From Trissonchulus latispiculum (Eukaryota > Nematoda > Enoplea > Enoplida > Ironidae): a stretch of 64,000 nucleotides of DNA. Location: NCBI GenBank assembly GCA_030248195.1, contig JASAND010012488.1:1-64000 (forward strand). The letters run 5' to 3'. Every line of letters begins with the position of its first letter. Position 1 is the stretch's first letter. The notes under the pieces were generated by a model, which was not told where the DNA came from, searched no databases, and was given only the letters and a program-made list of their open reading frames with translations. The translations under genes and the position numbers were made by a program. Shown one piece after another: positions 12,192 to 23,419 of this stretch.

Positions 12192-12268
12192 GCTTCACCA
12201 TTTCATAACAACATTTTTAGTTCTAATCGGTGTACTGCTCTTATCACAGCTTTTCACTGCAAGAACTG
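12187..12268 (+). CDS. Possible signal-peptide first exon of an unknown gene (copy A)
   Basis: From the ATG at 12187 the plus strand reads MTLHHFITTFLVLIGVLLLS and continues for eight residues to a donor, CTG|GTAAGC, near 12269. A hydrophobic signal-peptide-like stretch ending at a strong donor suggests a first exon. I found no convincing next exon. The corresponding region of copy B (34599-34665) has an 18 bp deletion and a 2 bp length change that alters the frame, so at most one copy works. It could be chance. Confidence 0.25.
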
Positions 12269-12325
12269 GTAAGCTTCAAACCCCATGAACTGTGCAAGCA
12301 AATACACACCTCAGTTGCGCAGTCT

Positions 12326-12426
12326 ATTTTGTAATCATCCACGTCGCAGCCTGCGAAAGATCTTGACCAAGCCCACGGGACCACCTCGCAACGCCTGAGC
12401 CGTGTAGGTTTGGCAGCTGTTCACTC
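12326..12426 (-). pseudogene. Frameshifted scrap of the YHYH last exon (copy A)
   Basis: Homologous to 35550-35647, the start of the last exon of the YHYH gene, including the acceptor (ctgaaa on the plus strand). The minus strand reads V-N-S-C-Q-T-Y-T-A-Q, like V-T-G-G-Q-T-C-T-A-Q in copy B. It continues past G-G-P to V-K-I and then shifts by one base before the CDVDD-like segment, reaching a stop. No matching WHYH exon lies upstream on the minus strand. It is a dead duplicate left by the segmental duplication. Confidence 0.75.
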
Positions 12427-12785
12427 TGAAACAAGATAAAAATTAATGGATCTTACAAATGGACGGATTGTTTCAGTTTGTTTCAGTTTCGGTTTCAACG
12501 AAATCTAGTTTTAGGAAGCAGCGTTGAGCATTCGTTGATAGTCAAGCTATTCAAAAGTTTAGCAGCTTGACTCTGTCAGATCTTCACGTCGTGAGGGAGA
12601 CTGAGTTACAGTTCGAGATTTAGTTTCTGTCTCCAACTCCGTTTCATATTTTCTTCCCAACACAGCTTCAGCCTATAAGTATGAATTTTAGGGATCTAAA
12701 CATCACTAGTCAAGGGTTTTGGTGTCTGGCCTGGTCTCAGCAGGAACGGTTTCTGTCCTCCTGTCACTCTACTGTCACTCTGTGA

Positions 12786-12816
12786 TATGGGTAATAGCGG
12801 CCGCGCTATTACCCCC
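12786..12816. other. Hairpin around a NotI-type GCGGCCGC
   Basis: A 10 bp perfect stem, GGGTAATAGC and GCTATTACCC, encloses the 6-base loop ggccgc. Isolated; no gene adjoins it. No coding region was recognised between 12430 and 13371. Confidence 0.4.
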
Positions 12817-13566
12817 CTTTCCAGATATTTTTTAATTGTCCTTTCGCTATTTGTCGCCCAAAACTTCCCAAAAATCCCTAAACTTCCATTAAAATTGCTA
12901 TAAATGTTATGTTTGAATTATTGTTGGGTAGCCCGATAATTGTGCGTAAATTTGTGTAAATTTTATTGGTGGTGTTGCTATCTTTACGCTCAGTATTTTA
13001 GAAATTAATACAAATCTTATTTTCATTCAACTTCAAGCGTATATAAAGACAACGCTCTAATAAATGCCTTCATTTGGAAAGAAAGAATGAACGATGAAAG
13101 ATTTATTTTGAACCTCCTCCTCAGACTGTGTACTTTCGGTTGTAGTGTGTCGGAAAGCCTTACGATTCTATGTACACACGCCTTACTGCCGTCTACGCTG
13201 AACTCTACGGTTGGAAAGGGTCGACTGTCCATACTGTGGTCCGTCAGTATACTGGCTCTGGCAGTTTCGTCGATGTCTCCAGCACCGTTGTCAGACATGG
13301 AAAAACATAGGAGATATAGGCTCAAGATATAGGTATATAAGCCACGGCTACCTGCAACGATTAGCTACTGTACTCTTCTTACGTTTCTACTTATCAGAAA
13401 CTAACAGTCATTACTGACACGCTATAACTCAACTATAGCAGATCATATCTCACTACTATAGCAAAACAACGTTCAAAAACACTACAACTTTTCCCTTCTT
13501 TTAATGATATTTTCTTCGTTCTTTACTCCGGACGGAAGAACCCACGGTCAGAACCAGGTACGAAAG

Positions 13567-14474
13567 TCAAGGGCCGTCTGCGCACTCGCACAGGACGACC
13601 AGCTGGCGCTTCCAGCGAGTATCTGGGCGGCCAGGGGCATTCGGGGCAATTTCCAAATTCAAACCCAAATCACCGGGGAAAGCATCCCACAACGCGTCGT
13701 CATCAGACGATGTTGTCCCAGGACCGGAACTACCACCACTAGCCGCGTCTCGTTTGCGTAGCTGCTTTTGATGGCGCTTCCACATGCCTTTGTCAACGTT
13801 TACCACAAATAACCCAGAACCCAGTGTGAAGTATTTTCCGATATTCTCCTTGATTTTCATTTAAAATTATCTAAAATGCAGCGCTACCTTTATGAATGAT
13901 AAATGCAAAATTACACTCTCGTGTAGGAACCCCGTTTCCTTAGCTACTTTGTTCCGCCATTAAAATTGAGCGCAAGTCAGTCTTGTTGGATCTCTCACAC
14001 GGAGCAGTGGCGCTTTTGTCTACCTTTTGTGCTCAACGGGGGAACATTTTTATCAGGTATTTTTGGTTGGGGATCTCGATCCCTCCAAATTTGGGTTTTT
14101 CTCTCGCCTTTTGGGGTTAAGGTAAATATTGTGTTTTGTACGTGTATAATTATGAAAATGTTTATTCCGTTTGAACTGTGAAAATTATATTGCCTATTTT
14201 TGTCAACCGCATAATTTTGTGCGTAAAACCCAATAAACTTACGGTACTAAAATAGATTGCCGGCGCGTTTGCAGTTGTTTAAGGAGTAGGCGAGTTAGGG
14301 ACGAGATTGACATGCACACACTCTAGGACCTGTGATTCTTCTTGTTAGGTTAAATTCACCGTTTATTGAGACAACCTAAATCTTTACACCAGAATGGACT
14401 CAATGGAACCTTTTACCCACTTGGAAGGACCAATATAGTCTCGAACAAATACAGTGTCACCCTCGGCAAACCGT
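13567..14474 (-). pseudogene. Integrase C-terminal remnant, split by an insert
   Basis: On the minus strand, 14474-14396 reads as a GPY/F-like integrase tail: 'FAEGDTVFVRDYIGPSKWVK' then G-S-I-E-S-I-L-V. The expected continuation appears only about 550 bp later at 13815-13760 (GLFVV...GMWKRHQKQLRK), then a Ser/Asp-rich tail running to 13567. DNA between about 13840 and 14390 is therefore an insertion, or unrelated sequence brought in by rearrangement. Reading 13567-13860 alone as a host gene would be wrong. Confidence 0.65.
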
Positions 14475-14579
14475 ACATCGAATGCAAACGGTCTCGGTTT
14501 GCAAACTCGTGCACTGCAGACTCTTTTAGAGGCAGATAGTCACCCAATTCTTCTCTAAGCCGACGTCCTGAAAATTTCT

Positions 14580-15798
14580 TTAGCAGCTCAAGCTTCCTAT
14601 TTTCATTTGCCAGCTTGACACTTTGAACCTTGCAAACTCCTTCCAGTTTAGCTGTATGCTGTTCAGCCAGTTTCTTCCTAGAAGGGGTGGACCAGTTGAC
14701 TTGACAATAATTAGATCCATTTCTTTATAGGTTTTAGAGCGATATGAAACCGTTACATTGTTTTGACCAACAACAGGTATGTATGCGCCACTGTAGGTTC
14801 TCAGATTCACTTGACACGGTTGTAATTGAACTTTCGGAAAATGTTGTCTACAGAACTGATAAGGGACAATGGATACAGCGGCACATGTATCCAGCTCCAT
14901 TTTTACTGGAGCTCCGTTGGTTTCAACTGAAATCCAGTATGGCTTAGTTCCACGGACGGAGTGGACGTAGTAAATCGGTTTCTCGTCGGAGCTGTCCTCA
15001 GATTCATCATCCAAAGCTCTTATTTCTTTAGCGGCAAGATTCCTTGACTTTCTTGGAAAACAGGCAGATGCAATATGTCCCTTTTTGTGACAGTTATGGC
15101 AAATGGCTTCTTTGAATCTGCAGTCGGTGGGCAAATGGTTCGACTTTTTGCATCGATAACAGTTTTAAGGAATTTCCTTTTCACTACCTGAAGAGTAGTT
15201 CTGACCTGACGCAGCTCTGAATTTGTTGTTAGTCTTTGAAACTTTATGAACTGGATTACGCAAATCCTTGGTAGCTTGAAGTTCCTTTGTACTCCTCTTC
15301 GCTGATTCCATGAATTGCGCAATTTCTATGGCTCTGTTAAGGCAGAGTTCTCTTTCAGTGAGCAGACGTTTCTGAATTGCCTCATCGTAGATGCCGGCAA
15401 CAAATCCATCCCGGAGTGCCTGCTGCAGGTAATCACTAAATTCGCAGTATAAGGACAATTTGCGAAGTTCTGCGATGAACACTGATTGTCTCTGCTGCCG
15501 TTTGTTCGCGTCTGTGAAACTTGAAGCGTTCTGCAATGATTACAGGTTTGGGCACGAAATGGGATGATAGGAGTTCCAATAGTTCAGCAAAACTTCTATC
15601 AGCTGGTTTCTGTGGCGCACACAAATTCTTTATAATAGCATAAGTGTGGATTCCCACAGTGCTGATGAACACGGCTTTCTTTTTATCCTCATCTTCTACG
15701 TCGTTCGCTAGAAGATATTGTTCAAGTCTTTCCACGTAGGACGCCCAAGGTTCAATATTGGACTGGATTGCGTGCAGAGAACCAATGAGACGAGCCAT
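14580..15798 (-). pseudogene. gag and aspartic protease of the 13377-15921 element, frameshifted
   Basis: The ATG at 15796-15798 opens gag (MARLIGSLHAIQSN...), about 20 nt inside the 5' LTR. Gag continues through two frameshifts, near 15480-15530 and around 15140-15165. A CCHC-type knuckle follows, 'CHNCHKKGHIASAC', near 15080-15100. The protease follows: the active-site triad normally DTG reads DTC in 'MELDTCAAVS', and 'LLGRNWL' corresponds to the conserved ILGRD-like flap-end motif. The DTC change would probably inactivate the enzyme. The frame ends at 14580 where the large deletion begins. Confidence 0.85.
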
Positions 15799-16783
15799 TC
15801 AGTGCGCCAATTGTTACGTTTCTACTTATCAGAAACTAACAGTCATTACTGACACGCTATAACTCAACTATAGCAGATCATATCTCACTACGATAGCAAA
15901 ACAATGTTCAAAAACACTACAACTCTTCACTCGTTCCGACACAGCAGAAACAGAATGATCTCGGTTACGAAGTGAGATCGTCTACTCTTCAGTATCTATC
16001 ATCTGCCTACCCTAATTCGGTCTAAGCCGATCTAATCCGGCGGCTCAGTTTCATCGTCACTAAAGAGAGGTTCGCTCAATCGCCTGGTTCATTTAATTTG
16101 GAATCAAATTTTTGGCCTGCTTGTTTTTGTATTTAGCTGTGGACAGCTCGGTGAAATGTAAAGGGATCCGTCCCAGAGGAGCGGGTACAATAGTTTCACT
16201 GAGATATGAGGTGGTTGCAGTGGTTTTGGCGATTCCTGAACTATTAAGTATCGCTCTTCTCCCATGTCACGTTTATTTAACGTGATTTTGTTCGTTTAAC
16301 GATAAACCTTTTTTCTTAGCGCACCATTTTTGGATGTTTTAGCAAGAAACAATGAAAATATTCTAGAGAAAAGAAAAAATCATGCGAAACCGGAAAGTTT
16401 TTGGAAATTTTTGTCTGCTTTTTTGAAAGTTTTTACGTCTTGACATAGCAATTTCGAAATAGCCAGAATCGGTTTTCCTCTTTTTTCCACCTGTTGAATC
16501 AGTCTCCAAACCGGCATAAAATTCAGCAGAAATGTTGCATATTTGTTCTTTCCAACAATAAGCATTCCAAATTATTCCCAAACCTGTCAATGTTTTATCT
16601 ATCCATTTTATTAGGATAATTAAAGAATGAAAGAAGTTGTACACCACCAAGGATCCACCCATTTCACCTCCATCCGATTTTGCCAATTTTTGAGAGATTC
16701 CATTCCTGTACCTATTCATACTTTGTACTTACTCAACGACGCACTACCTGTACTCAACTAGCAAACTGAAATCACACTGTCGC

Positions 16784-16823
16784 GTTGTTGTTGTTGTTGC
16801 TGCTGCTGCTGCTACTACTACTG
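16784..16823. repeat. Compound trinucleotide microsatellite
   Basis: Runs of GTT, then GCT, then ACT: three adjoining trinucleotide tracts. No coding region was recognised from 15930 to 17048; ORFs at 16363-16719 show no family features. Confidence 0.85.
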
Positions 16824-17170
16824 TTTTAAGTAATCTTGCAGATTCATTGGGGGGAGGGTTAGATCCACTAAGTCAGGAGTGTGAATCAGGCAGGCGATGT
16901 CGTACGTTGTGGTCTTGAAACTGGTTATGAGCTGGAATGCACGCTCGGTGCGGGTACTGCTATTGACCAAAGCAGTAGGTACGAGGATGGCTCTTCTAAT
17001 GGGTTAACTGCTCAATAATCGATAACCTAATAACCTAATGCCACACATTGAAGCATTTTAAAAGAGCATTTAAAAATCTGTTTATAGATCTGTACCTATA
17101 CCTAGTATAGTTAAGTGGTAGTCAGCCAAGTATACTCTAGTGGCGACGAGTAGCAGTTTTACTTTCTACA

Positions 17171-18146
17171 ATGGCAGAAAGAAGTTTTGGAAGAATTGAC
17201 TGTTTTGACTCAAATACCATGAGTTTGGAATCCTATATAGAGCAAATACAGGAGTATTTTATCGCTAATGCCATAGCGGAAGAAAGAACTCAGATTGCCA
17301 TACTCCTGAGCGTGGTGGGCTCCAAAACTTACGAACTGTTGAAAGATATCTGCAGTCCAGATAAACACTAAAACTTTCGAACAGTTAGTGGTGATCCTTC
17401 GGAACCATCTGCAGCCAAAGCCCATCGTTATCGCAGAACGTTACCTAGCCACCTAGCCAAACAAACGGCGGACGAATCCATTTCCGGCTTTTTTGCCAAG
17501 CTTCGCAAGTTAGCAAAGAACTGTGAGTTTGGTCAATTTCTTGACGAAGCTCTGCGAGACCAGTTTGTTTGTGGCCTAAAAAGTGACTCTGCCAGAACTA
17601 GACTGTTGACGGAACGTGATCTGACATTAGACCGCGCCTTCACGATTGCAAAGAGTATGGAATCAGCGATAGCAGATGCAAACAAAATTGGTGTCACTAC
17701 AGATGGAAGCCTTAACGTTCTCAAACGAGCCCCACCCATGAAACGTTCAAACACAAAGAGTGCTCATCCTGTACGTCTTGTACGACCTCATTCAGCGAGA
17801 ACGTGTTACAGATGTGGCAAACCCGATCTCCAAGCTAGATTGTGCCCATTTCGAAATCAACAATGCCACAAGTGCAGAAAACGAAGGCCATATTGCGAAG
17901 ATGTGATGAACCAAAATGAAATCTGTCCACGATCTTGATTCAGATTCAGATTCTTTGGAACAACTTAGCAGTGTTTTAGATGACATAATGGGTTTGAAAT
18001 GTACTTCTGTCGATACTTCTCCGGTTCCAAAGATTATGGTAAACTTATTCCTAAATGATAAGCCTGTGACCATGGAGTTTGATACAGGCCCTGCCGTCAG
18101 TCCTCCCAGAAAATTGGGTACCTTTGAAACTACGTCCCACAGATAA
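17171..18146 (+). pseudogene. gag and start of protease of the 17049-25609 element
   Basis: Gag begins at ATG 17171, about 30 nt past the 5' LTR (MAERSFGRIDCFDSN...), and resembles gag of the minus-strand element at 13377-15921: both have 'PKPIVIAER' or 'PKPVIIAER'-type motifs and 'DxxxxxRLLTER'. Frame breaks occur near 17365 and 17450. Around 17806-17905 lies a decayed pair of zinc knuckles, 'CYRCGKPDLQARLC' and 'CHKCRKRRPYC', both without the usual histidine. Protease 'EFDTGPAVS' near 18076-18100 keeps the DTG triad, but the frame breaks right after it. Confidence 0.85.
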
Positions 18147-18439
18147 AAGACTCAAGTCAGCAACAGGTCATGTGCTGCCGTTGAAAGGTGAAGCTGATGT
18201 CAAAGTGACTCTGAAAGGTAAAAAGTTTATTTTTAAAGCCTTCATTGGTGACAAGTCCTGCCCGGCCTTGATGGGTCGAACTTGGATCAAGACCCTATTT
18301 GGACAGGACTGGTTCCATAGATTGTTGGCAAATGACAAACAAAACGGCCAAAACCAACGGAAACGATTTGTCAAACCAAACTTCCTTCCGAATTGAAATG
18401 CTGCTGAACTCCTTCAAGGACAGTTTCTTCAAAGAAGGT

Positions 18440-19300
18440 TTGTGACTTGTCGTTGGTTACAGAGCCCATCTGTCTCTGAAAGAAGGTGAAAAAGCTAAGT
18501 TTTTCAAACCACGTCCTGTCCCGTTTGCCTACAAGGACAAAGTTGGAAAAGTTCTAGAACGGATGAAGAAAGATGGCCAGCTTGAGAAGGTTTCGCACAG
18601 TGAATGGGCTACCCCTACCGTAAATGTTCCAAAGCCTGACGGGGATATCCGTATTTGTGGGGACTATAAGGTGACCCTAAGTCCTGCTCTCAAAGTTGAT
18701 TGGTATCCTTTGCCGAGTCCAGAAGAATGCTTCCAGGCCATGCTCGGTGGCCAAAAATTCACCAAACTGGATCGTTCACAAGAATCAATCAAATCATGCT
18801 GGATGAAGAATCCATGAATTTAACAACTATGAATACGATCAAGGGCCTGTATCGTTGGAAAAGATTACCCTTTGGAATTGCATCAAGTCCAGCAATCTTC
18901 CAAAGCTTAATGGATCAAGTTCTCCATGGTATCTCAGGAGTTGTGTGGTATCTTGATGACATTCTGATTACTGGAGCCAATCAAGAAGAGCACTTAGACA
19001 GACTGCGGGAAGTCTTATCCAGACGGAGTCAGAGAGGTTTTCGAGGCAGACTCAGTAAGTGCTCATTTTTCCTGGATTATCTTGGATTTCTTATTGATAA
19101 AGTTGGAATACACCCACAATCAAAGAAAGTCAAAGCAATAAGCAAGATGCCGGCACCGAAGACTATTAAAGAGTTAGAAAGTTTCCTTGGTGGAATCAAC
19201 TATTACAGTCGATTCATTTCCCATATGTCGACTGTTGCAGCTCCCTTGAACAAGCTACGACGAATCGGTGTAAATTGGAAATAGGGAAAAAAGAGAACAA
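18440..19300 (+). pseudogene. Reverse transcriptase of the 17049-25609 element
   Basis: Recognisable gypsy RT motifs: 'GDIRICGDYK', then 'FTKLD', where the frame shifts at about 18770-18790, then 'RLPFGIASSPAIFQ' and the catalytic 'YLDDILITG' at about 18946-18975. It continues through 'LGGINYYSRFI' into the connection region, with a stop at about 19282. The YxDD box is intact, but two frames are needed to read the domain. Confidence 0.9.
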
Positions 19301-19376
19301 AGCGTTCAACAAATTAAAGAGTGGGGTTTCTTAAAGGAGTGTTCTGCTACACTACAATCCAAAGATTCCTCTGAAA

Positions 19377-19841
19377 TTGGACTGTGATGCCTCATCCGTT
19401 GGACTGGGTGCCGTGTTGTCACAACTGGCTAGAAATGGTCACGAAAAACCAGTACTGTTCATCTCACGGACTTTGAACTCAGCTGAGCGAAATTGTTCGC
19501 AGGTTGAGCGAGAAGCATTGGCGATTGTCTGGTCTGTGCGCAAGTTACACAAGTACCTTGCCGGAAGAAGCGTTCAACTCGTAACAGACCATAAGCCTTT
19601 CGTCACTCTTCTACATCCCAGGAAAGGAATCCCAAGCCGACTAAAAAGATGGGCTATCATCTTGATGGGATATAACTATGACATTGTGTACCGATCCACA
19701 TCATCTCACGCCAACGCGGATTTCTTGTCCCGCCTACCTTTGCCTCAAGTGGAAACAGAAAGTCAGATGTCTAAAGAAGTGTCAGTGATCTGTGCCAGCT
19801 CGGTAGAGACAATTGAGCTCACAAAAAGTATTAGTCGATGA
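19377..19841 (+). pseudogene. RNase H domain of the 17049-25609 element
   Basis: Begins 'DCDASSVGLGAVLSQ', the first catalytic Asp region of gypsy RNase H. It continues with 'ISRTLNSAERNCSQVERE', 'LVTDHKPFVTL' and 'HANADFLSRLPLP', a standard order. It is open for about 150 codons and ends at a stop at 19841, upstream of the integrase zinc-binding region. Confidence 0.88.
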
Positions 19842-19899
19842 AACCAGAAAGGATACTGTCCTCGGCGAAATAATCAAGTTAGGCTGGCCTGAAAAGAGT

Positions 19900-20280
19900 G
19901 AGGACCGGCATCGGCCTTATTGGCTGCGGCGACATGAAATTTGACTGGAACAAGATTTCCTCATGTTGGCGGACAAGGTAATTATACCTTCCCAACTAAG
20001 GTTAATGATGTTGGAGTTATTGCATTCAACACATCCCGGAATGGTGAAGATGATAGGATTAGCCAGGTCATACGTTTGGTGGCCTAAGATAGACTCTGAT
20101 ATAGAAAATATGGTAAAGAGGTGCCGCTCCTGTTAAGTCAATCAGGACTCACCCAATACCTTTCTACGTCTAATGGCACCCTCAACGTTCTCATGCAAAA
20201 AGTCCATATTGACTTTGCCGGACCATTTCTGGGGCATATGTGGCTGGAAATGGTCGATGCTTACTCAAAATGGCCCGAAG
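19900..20280 (+). pseudogene. Integrase, N-terminal part, interrupted
   Basis: Contains the H2C2 zinc-binding region with several frame breaks: a 'LLHSTHPGMVKMIGLARSY' stretch, 'VWWP', and a cysteine pair near 20120-20135. The start of the catalytic core follows ('HIDFAGPF', then 'DAYSKWPEA'). The core is cut at 20280 by the hAT-like element; its continuation resumes at 24673. Confidence 0.8.
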
Positions 20281-21160
20281 CAGGGTTTTTTTTGCGTCCA
20301 GATGTGCGTCTGGACGCAAAGTTTCTTATCTGGACGCAATGAAATTTTAGCGGGACGCAAGCTAGACGCAACATTATTTCGGGAGAAGAGTAAAAACTTT
20401 AAATGTTTCCAGTACCAATTTTCACGTTTTTTCCAAAAATTTCTGGCTCCGCCCCCAGACCCCCGGTGTTTCCCACTTGTGTCATGGAATGCCAAGGTTC
20501 AAGGTCATGCCTCATTGTTATATACTCAATGTTATTTGTTAAGTTGTTGTCCACCTGCATCCATATATATCAGATCTTTTTCAACGTTTTTCGCTAAAAA
20601 TACACAAATGGCAATTTGAAATAATGCAAGATTACCATTTTTCTAAAATTTTCAAATACAAAAGGCCTATGTACGAACAATTCACTAACAATTTATCGTA
20701 ACTAACGTTTATAATATTTACAAATGCTTCACTGTTTTGCCGCTGCACGGAGCATACACGCTTCTCTATTGACTTTATACTGACTTTATTCAATATTTAA
20801 GAATTCACAGATGCAATTAACACAAAAATGCATTAGGAGCTTTTTAGTTAGAATAGATCATATAACAGTTGCCAAATTAATCTTTTTAAACATTCCCACA
20901 ACGGATTTAATCCGTAATTTCAAAAAATCTCCAACTTCTGGGGGCTCCGCCCCCGAGACCCCCCCGGTGCTCATTTGCAATAATCCTGCTATCAAGGATC
21001 ACCAGTTCTCAACGTTTTGGGGGAGAGGACGAAACCGAATGTATGTTTTAATATTTGCTACCTTTCTTCTCAATAATTTTCCTAATTTTTTCTTAATTTT
21101 TTATTATTTTATTGGTTAAATTATGGAATGGGAATTGGGGTAAAAATATATATCGAAATT

Positions 21161-21430
21161 GGGCCTTTTCATAAAAAGCTTAAACGGCTTAGCTTAAACG
21201 GCTTAACTTAAAGGGCTTAAATGGCTTAAAAATTCCTTTTCATGAATAATCGGCTTAATCGGCTTAAACGGCTTAAACGGCCTAGGCGGCTTAAACGGCT
21301 TAGCTTAAACGGCTTAGTTTAAGCCGTTTAAGCCGATTAAGCCGATTATTTATGAAAAGGAATTTTAAGCCATTTAAGCTAAGCCGTTTAAGCTAAGCCG
21401 TTAAGCCCATTTTTTGTGAAAGCCTTTTGA
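21161..21430. repeat. Palindromic GGCTTAAACGG array (left)
   Basis: About fifteen copies of GGCTTAA(ACGG) switch to the inverse TTTAAGCC near 21320, making a near-palindrome bounded by 'gggccttttcataaaaagc' on the left and a degenerate mirror on the right. Interspersed 'tttatgaaaagg' segments recur in the related array at 23965-24322. It is probably a small fold-back element; ends are uncertain. Confidence 0.7.
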
Positions 21431-21721
21431 CAATTAATAAAAAGTGAACTGTCATTCTGCTTTATTGTAGCTTGAGTCAACACTATTTAAGGTGCTGGTT
21501 CGGGTATTTGGAACAAACTTTAAAGTCTGTAATTTATTCAGTTCTTGGAATTCGGCGATAACTCTTATATCATTTTAATACTTGGTAGGGCAGAGTTGAG
21601 TGGGTTAAAAAGAGTTAAAAATGGCAGAGTTGAAATGCTTTCATGAAAAGGGTTAATTATAGCTCTACTTTACTCTACTCAACGTTTCTTGAAGAGGCTT
21701 CACGTTATACCGCAATTTACT

Positions 21722-22075
21722 GGTGATTCCTTTTGGAGACACCAGCTTTGAACAATTATTGCTCGTTCATTACTTGGAGTTGGAAAGCCATCTTGATATT
21801 AAAATGTAGATTAACATTTTCGCTTTGCAATAAATATAATAAAACTAAATTTGGTTTTCTAGAATTTTTAACGAATTTTAGTTTGAAAGAGGTGAAAATT
21901 ATTGCAAACTGAAGTATTTTTTCTCGAGACATCCGTACATTATTGGACACCTCTAACATATAGCTGGGAATGAGATCATGTTTTCTCAGGTGTCATGAAC
22001 TCATTCTTCGTTGCGTGAGCAACCTGAACTTTGTCTACTCGTTTCGACTTTGTCAAGTAATAGCCTTAGCTGGAA
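21722..22075. repeat. Dispersed repeat, copy 1
   Basis: Shares a long gapped alignment with 60925-61300: 'gtgattccttttggagacac', then 'tttgaac...ttattgctcgttcattacttggagtt', 'gaaagccat', and later 'catgaactcattcttcgtt'. It is non-coding, possibly a SINE or MITE fragment. Confidence 0.65.
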
Positions 22076-22143
22076 AGAGAAAGAAATCAGAGCGCATTCA
22101 AAATATCACCTAACGTTAAAGCTGAAATAAGCCCAGTTAATCT

Positions 22144-23419
22144 GCGTGTGTACCCGTAACACACCCACTACTTGAGTCAGACCCAAAACCTTTTGAGTCA
22201 TGATCCTTTGGTGGAATACTTCTTGATCCACCCTTACTTTGCTTTGATCCGCTCTGGATCTTTTCAAAAATGCAATTTTAAAGTTGTGTGCGCTAGCGTA
22301 GCGCTGCACACTAATTTTTGAGTCACGGATCGATATTCTGCAGAAAGTTTCCAAATTTAGTTGTCTTCGTGATCCACTCATCAAAAACAATCCAAACTCC
22401 TTCGATTGCAAGAAATTTTGAAAATTAAAAATTTAAAAATTGGCCTGAATTTTACTCAACTCAATCTGTAAAAAACTCGCAATGGCTAGTCTGCTTCCCG
22501 TCCGCTCACCGAAGCTAAGCAGATTCTCGTATAAGTCATAAGCAATTTTCTAGCTACACCTACACTATAATTTGCGCAGAACTAATAAGAATTAGACGTG
22601 TTAGCAGATTTTTACAAAAAAATTATCAAAAATTCGAAATAAGTTTTGAATTTTTACACATATACGATTCCAAGAACAACGCGTCCCGTCCGCTCACCCA
22701 GAATGGGCAGGTGTTAGAATAAACTATTGAGGAAAAATTTAGCTTAAACTTTTTAATTTTTGATTTTTAGAATGACATTAGTTATCCCATATCAAAAATT
22801 GCATTCGAAAAAAATTTTAATGACTTTGTATTTTTTATGCTAACACCTGCCCATTTTGGATGTGCGGATGGGACCCGTTGTTCTTGGAATATTATATGTG
22901 TAAGAATTCAAAACTTATTTCGAATTTTTGATAATTTTTTTGTAAAAATCTGCTAACACGTCTAATTCTTATTACTTCTGCGCAAATTATAGTGTAGGTA
23001 TAGCTAGAAAATTGGTTATGACTTATACGAGAATCTGCTTAGCTTCGGTGAGCGGACGGGAAGCAGACTAGCCATTGCGAGTTTTTTACAGATTGAGCCT
23101 TGAGTAAAATTCAGGCCAATTTTTAAATTTTTATTTTCAAAATTTCTTGCAATCGAAGGAGTTTGGATTGTTTTTGATGAGTGGATCATGAAGACAACTA
23201 AATTTGGAAACTTTCTGCAGAATATTTTATCGATCCGTGACTCAAAAATTAGTGTACAGCGCTACCCTCCCGCACACAACTTTAAAATTGCATTTTTGAA
23301 AAGATCCAGAGCGGATCAAAGCAAAGTAAGGGTGGATCAAGAAGTATTCCACCAAAGGATCATGACTCAAAAGGTTTTTGGTCTGACTCAAGCAGTGGGT
23401 GTGCTACGGGTACACACGT
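22144..23419. mobile_element. Fold-back element with about 600 bp arms and 9 bp target duplication
   Basis: Left arm 22144 to about 22720 is an inverted copy of about 22810-23419, including 'gtgtgtacccgta' against 'tacgggtacacac' at the tips. The 9 bp AGTTAATCT is repeated exactly at 22135-22143 and 23420-23428. Arms differ by scattered substitutions. ORFs in both arms (22106-22411 minus, 23188-23421 plus) are the same sequence read from each arm and show no domain. Nine-base duplications are typical of Mutator-like and many fold-back elements. Confidence 0.9.

Larger units (their letters stand above)
3958..12430. repeat. Segmental duplication, copy A (TTL plus YHYH scrap)
   Basis: Similarity to 31369-35700 can be followed through several anchors: 'gatgctttattgcagatg' (about 3961 against 31379), both TTL exons, sequence upstream of TTL exon 1, a 177 bp gap-free block (12015-12191), and a piece of the YHYH last exon (12326-12426). 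Between anchors, copy A carries insertions absent from copy B: about 4.7 kb in the TTL intron and the G-run fold-back at 10505-11269. Confidence 0.75.
13377..15921 (-). mobile_element. Ty3/gypsy-type LTR retrotransposon, internally deleted
   Basis: Two 110 bp LTRs (5' LTR 15812-15921, 3' LTR 13377-13486; minus orientation TGTAGTG...TAACA) are nearly identical. A perfect 5 bp target duplication ACTCT lies at 13372-13376 and 15922-15926. Next to the 5' LTR is a primer-binding-like TTGGCGCACTGA; next to the 3' LTR is a purine tract (AAAGAAGGGAAAAG on the minus strand). Inside are gag, a zinc knuckle, an aspartic protease and only the C-terminal part of integrase. Reverse transcriptase, RNase H and the integrase core are missing, so it could move only in trans. 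Confidence 0.9.

Noticed and set aside
13567..13860. Host gene of 97 codons on the minus strand
   Set aside because: Its GMWKRHQKQLRK motif and location between gypsy LTRs identify it as the integrase tail.
21161..21430. CRISPR-like regular repeats
   Set aside because: Repeat units are short, inverted on each other and without unique regular spacers; it is a palindromic array in an animal genome.
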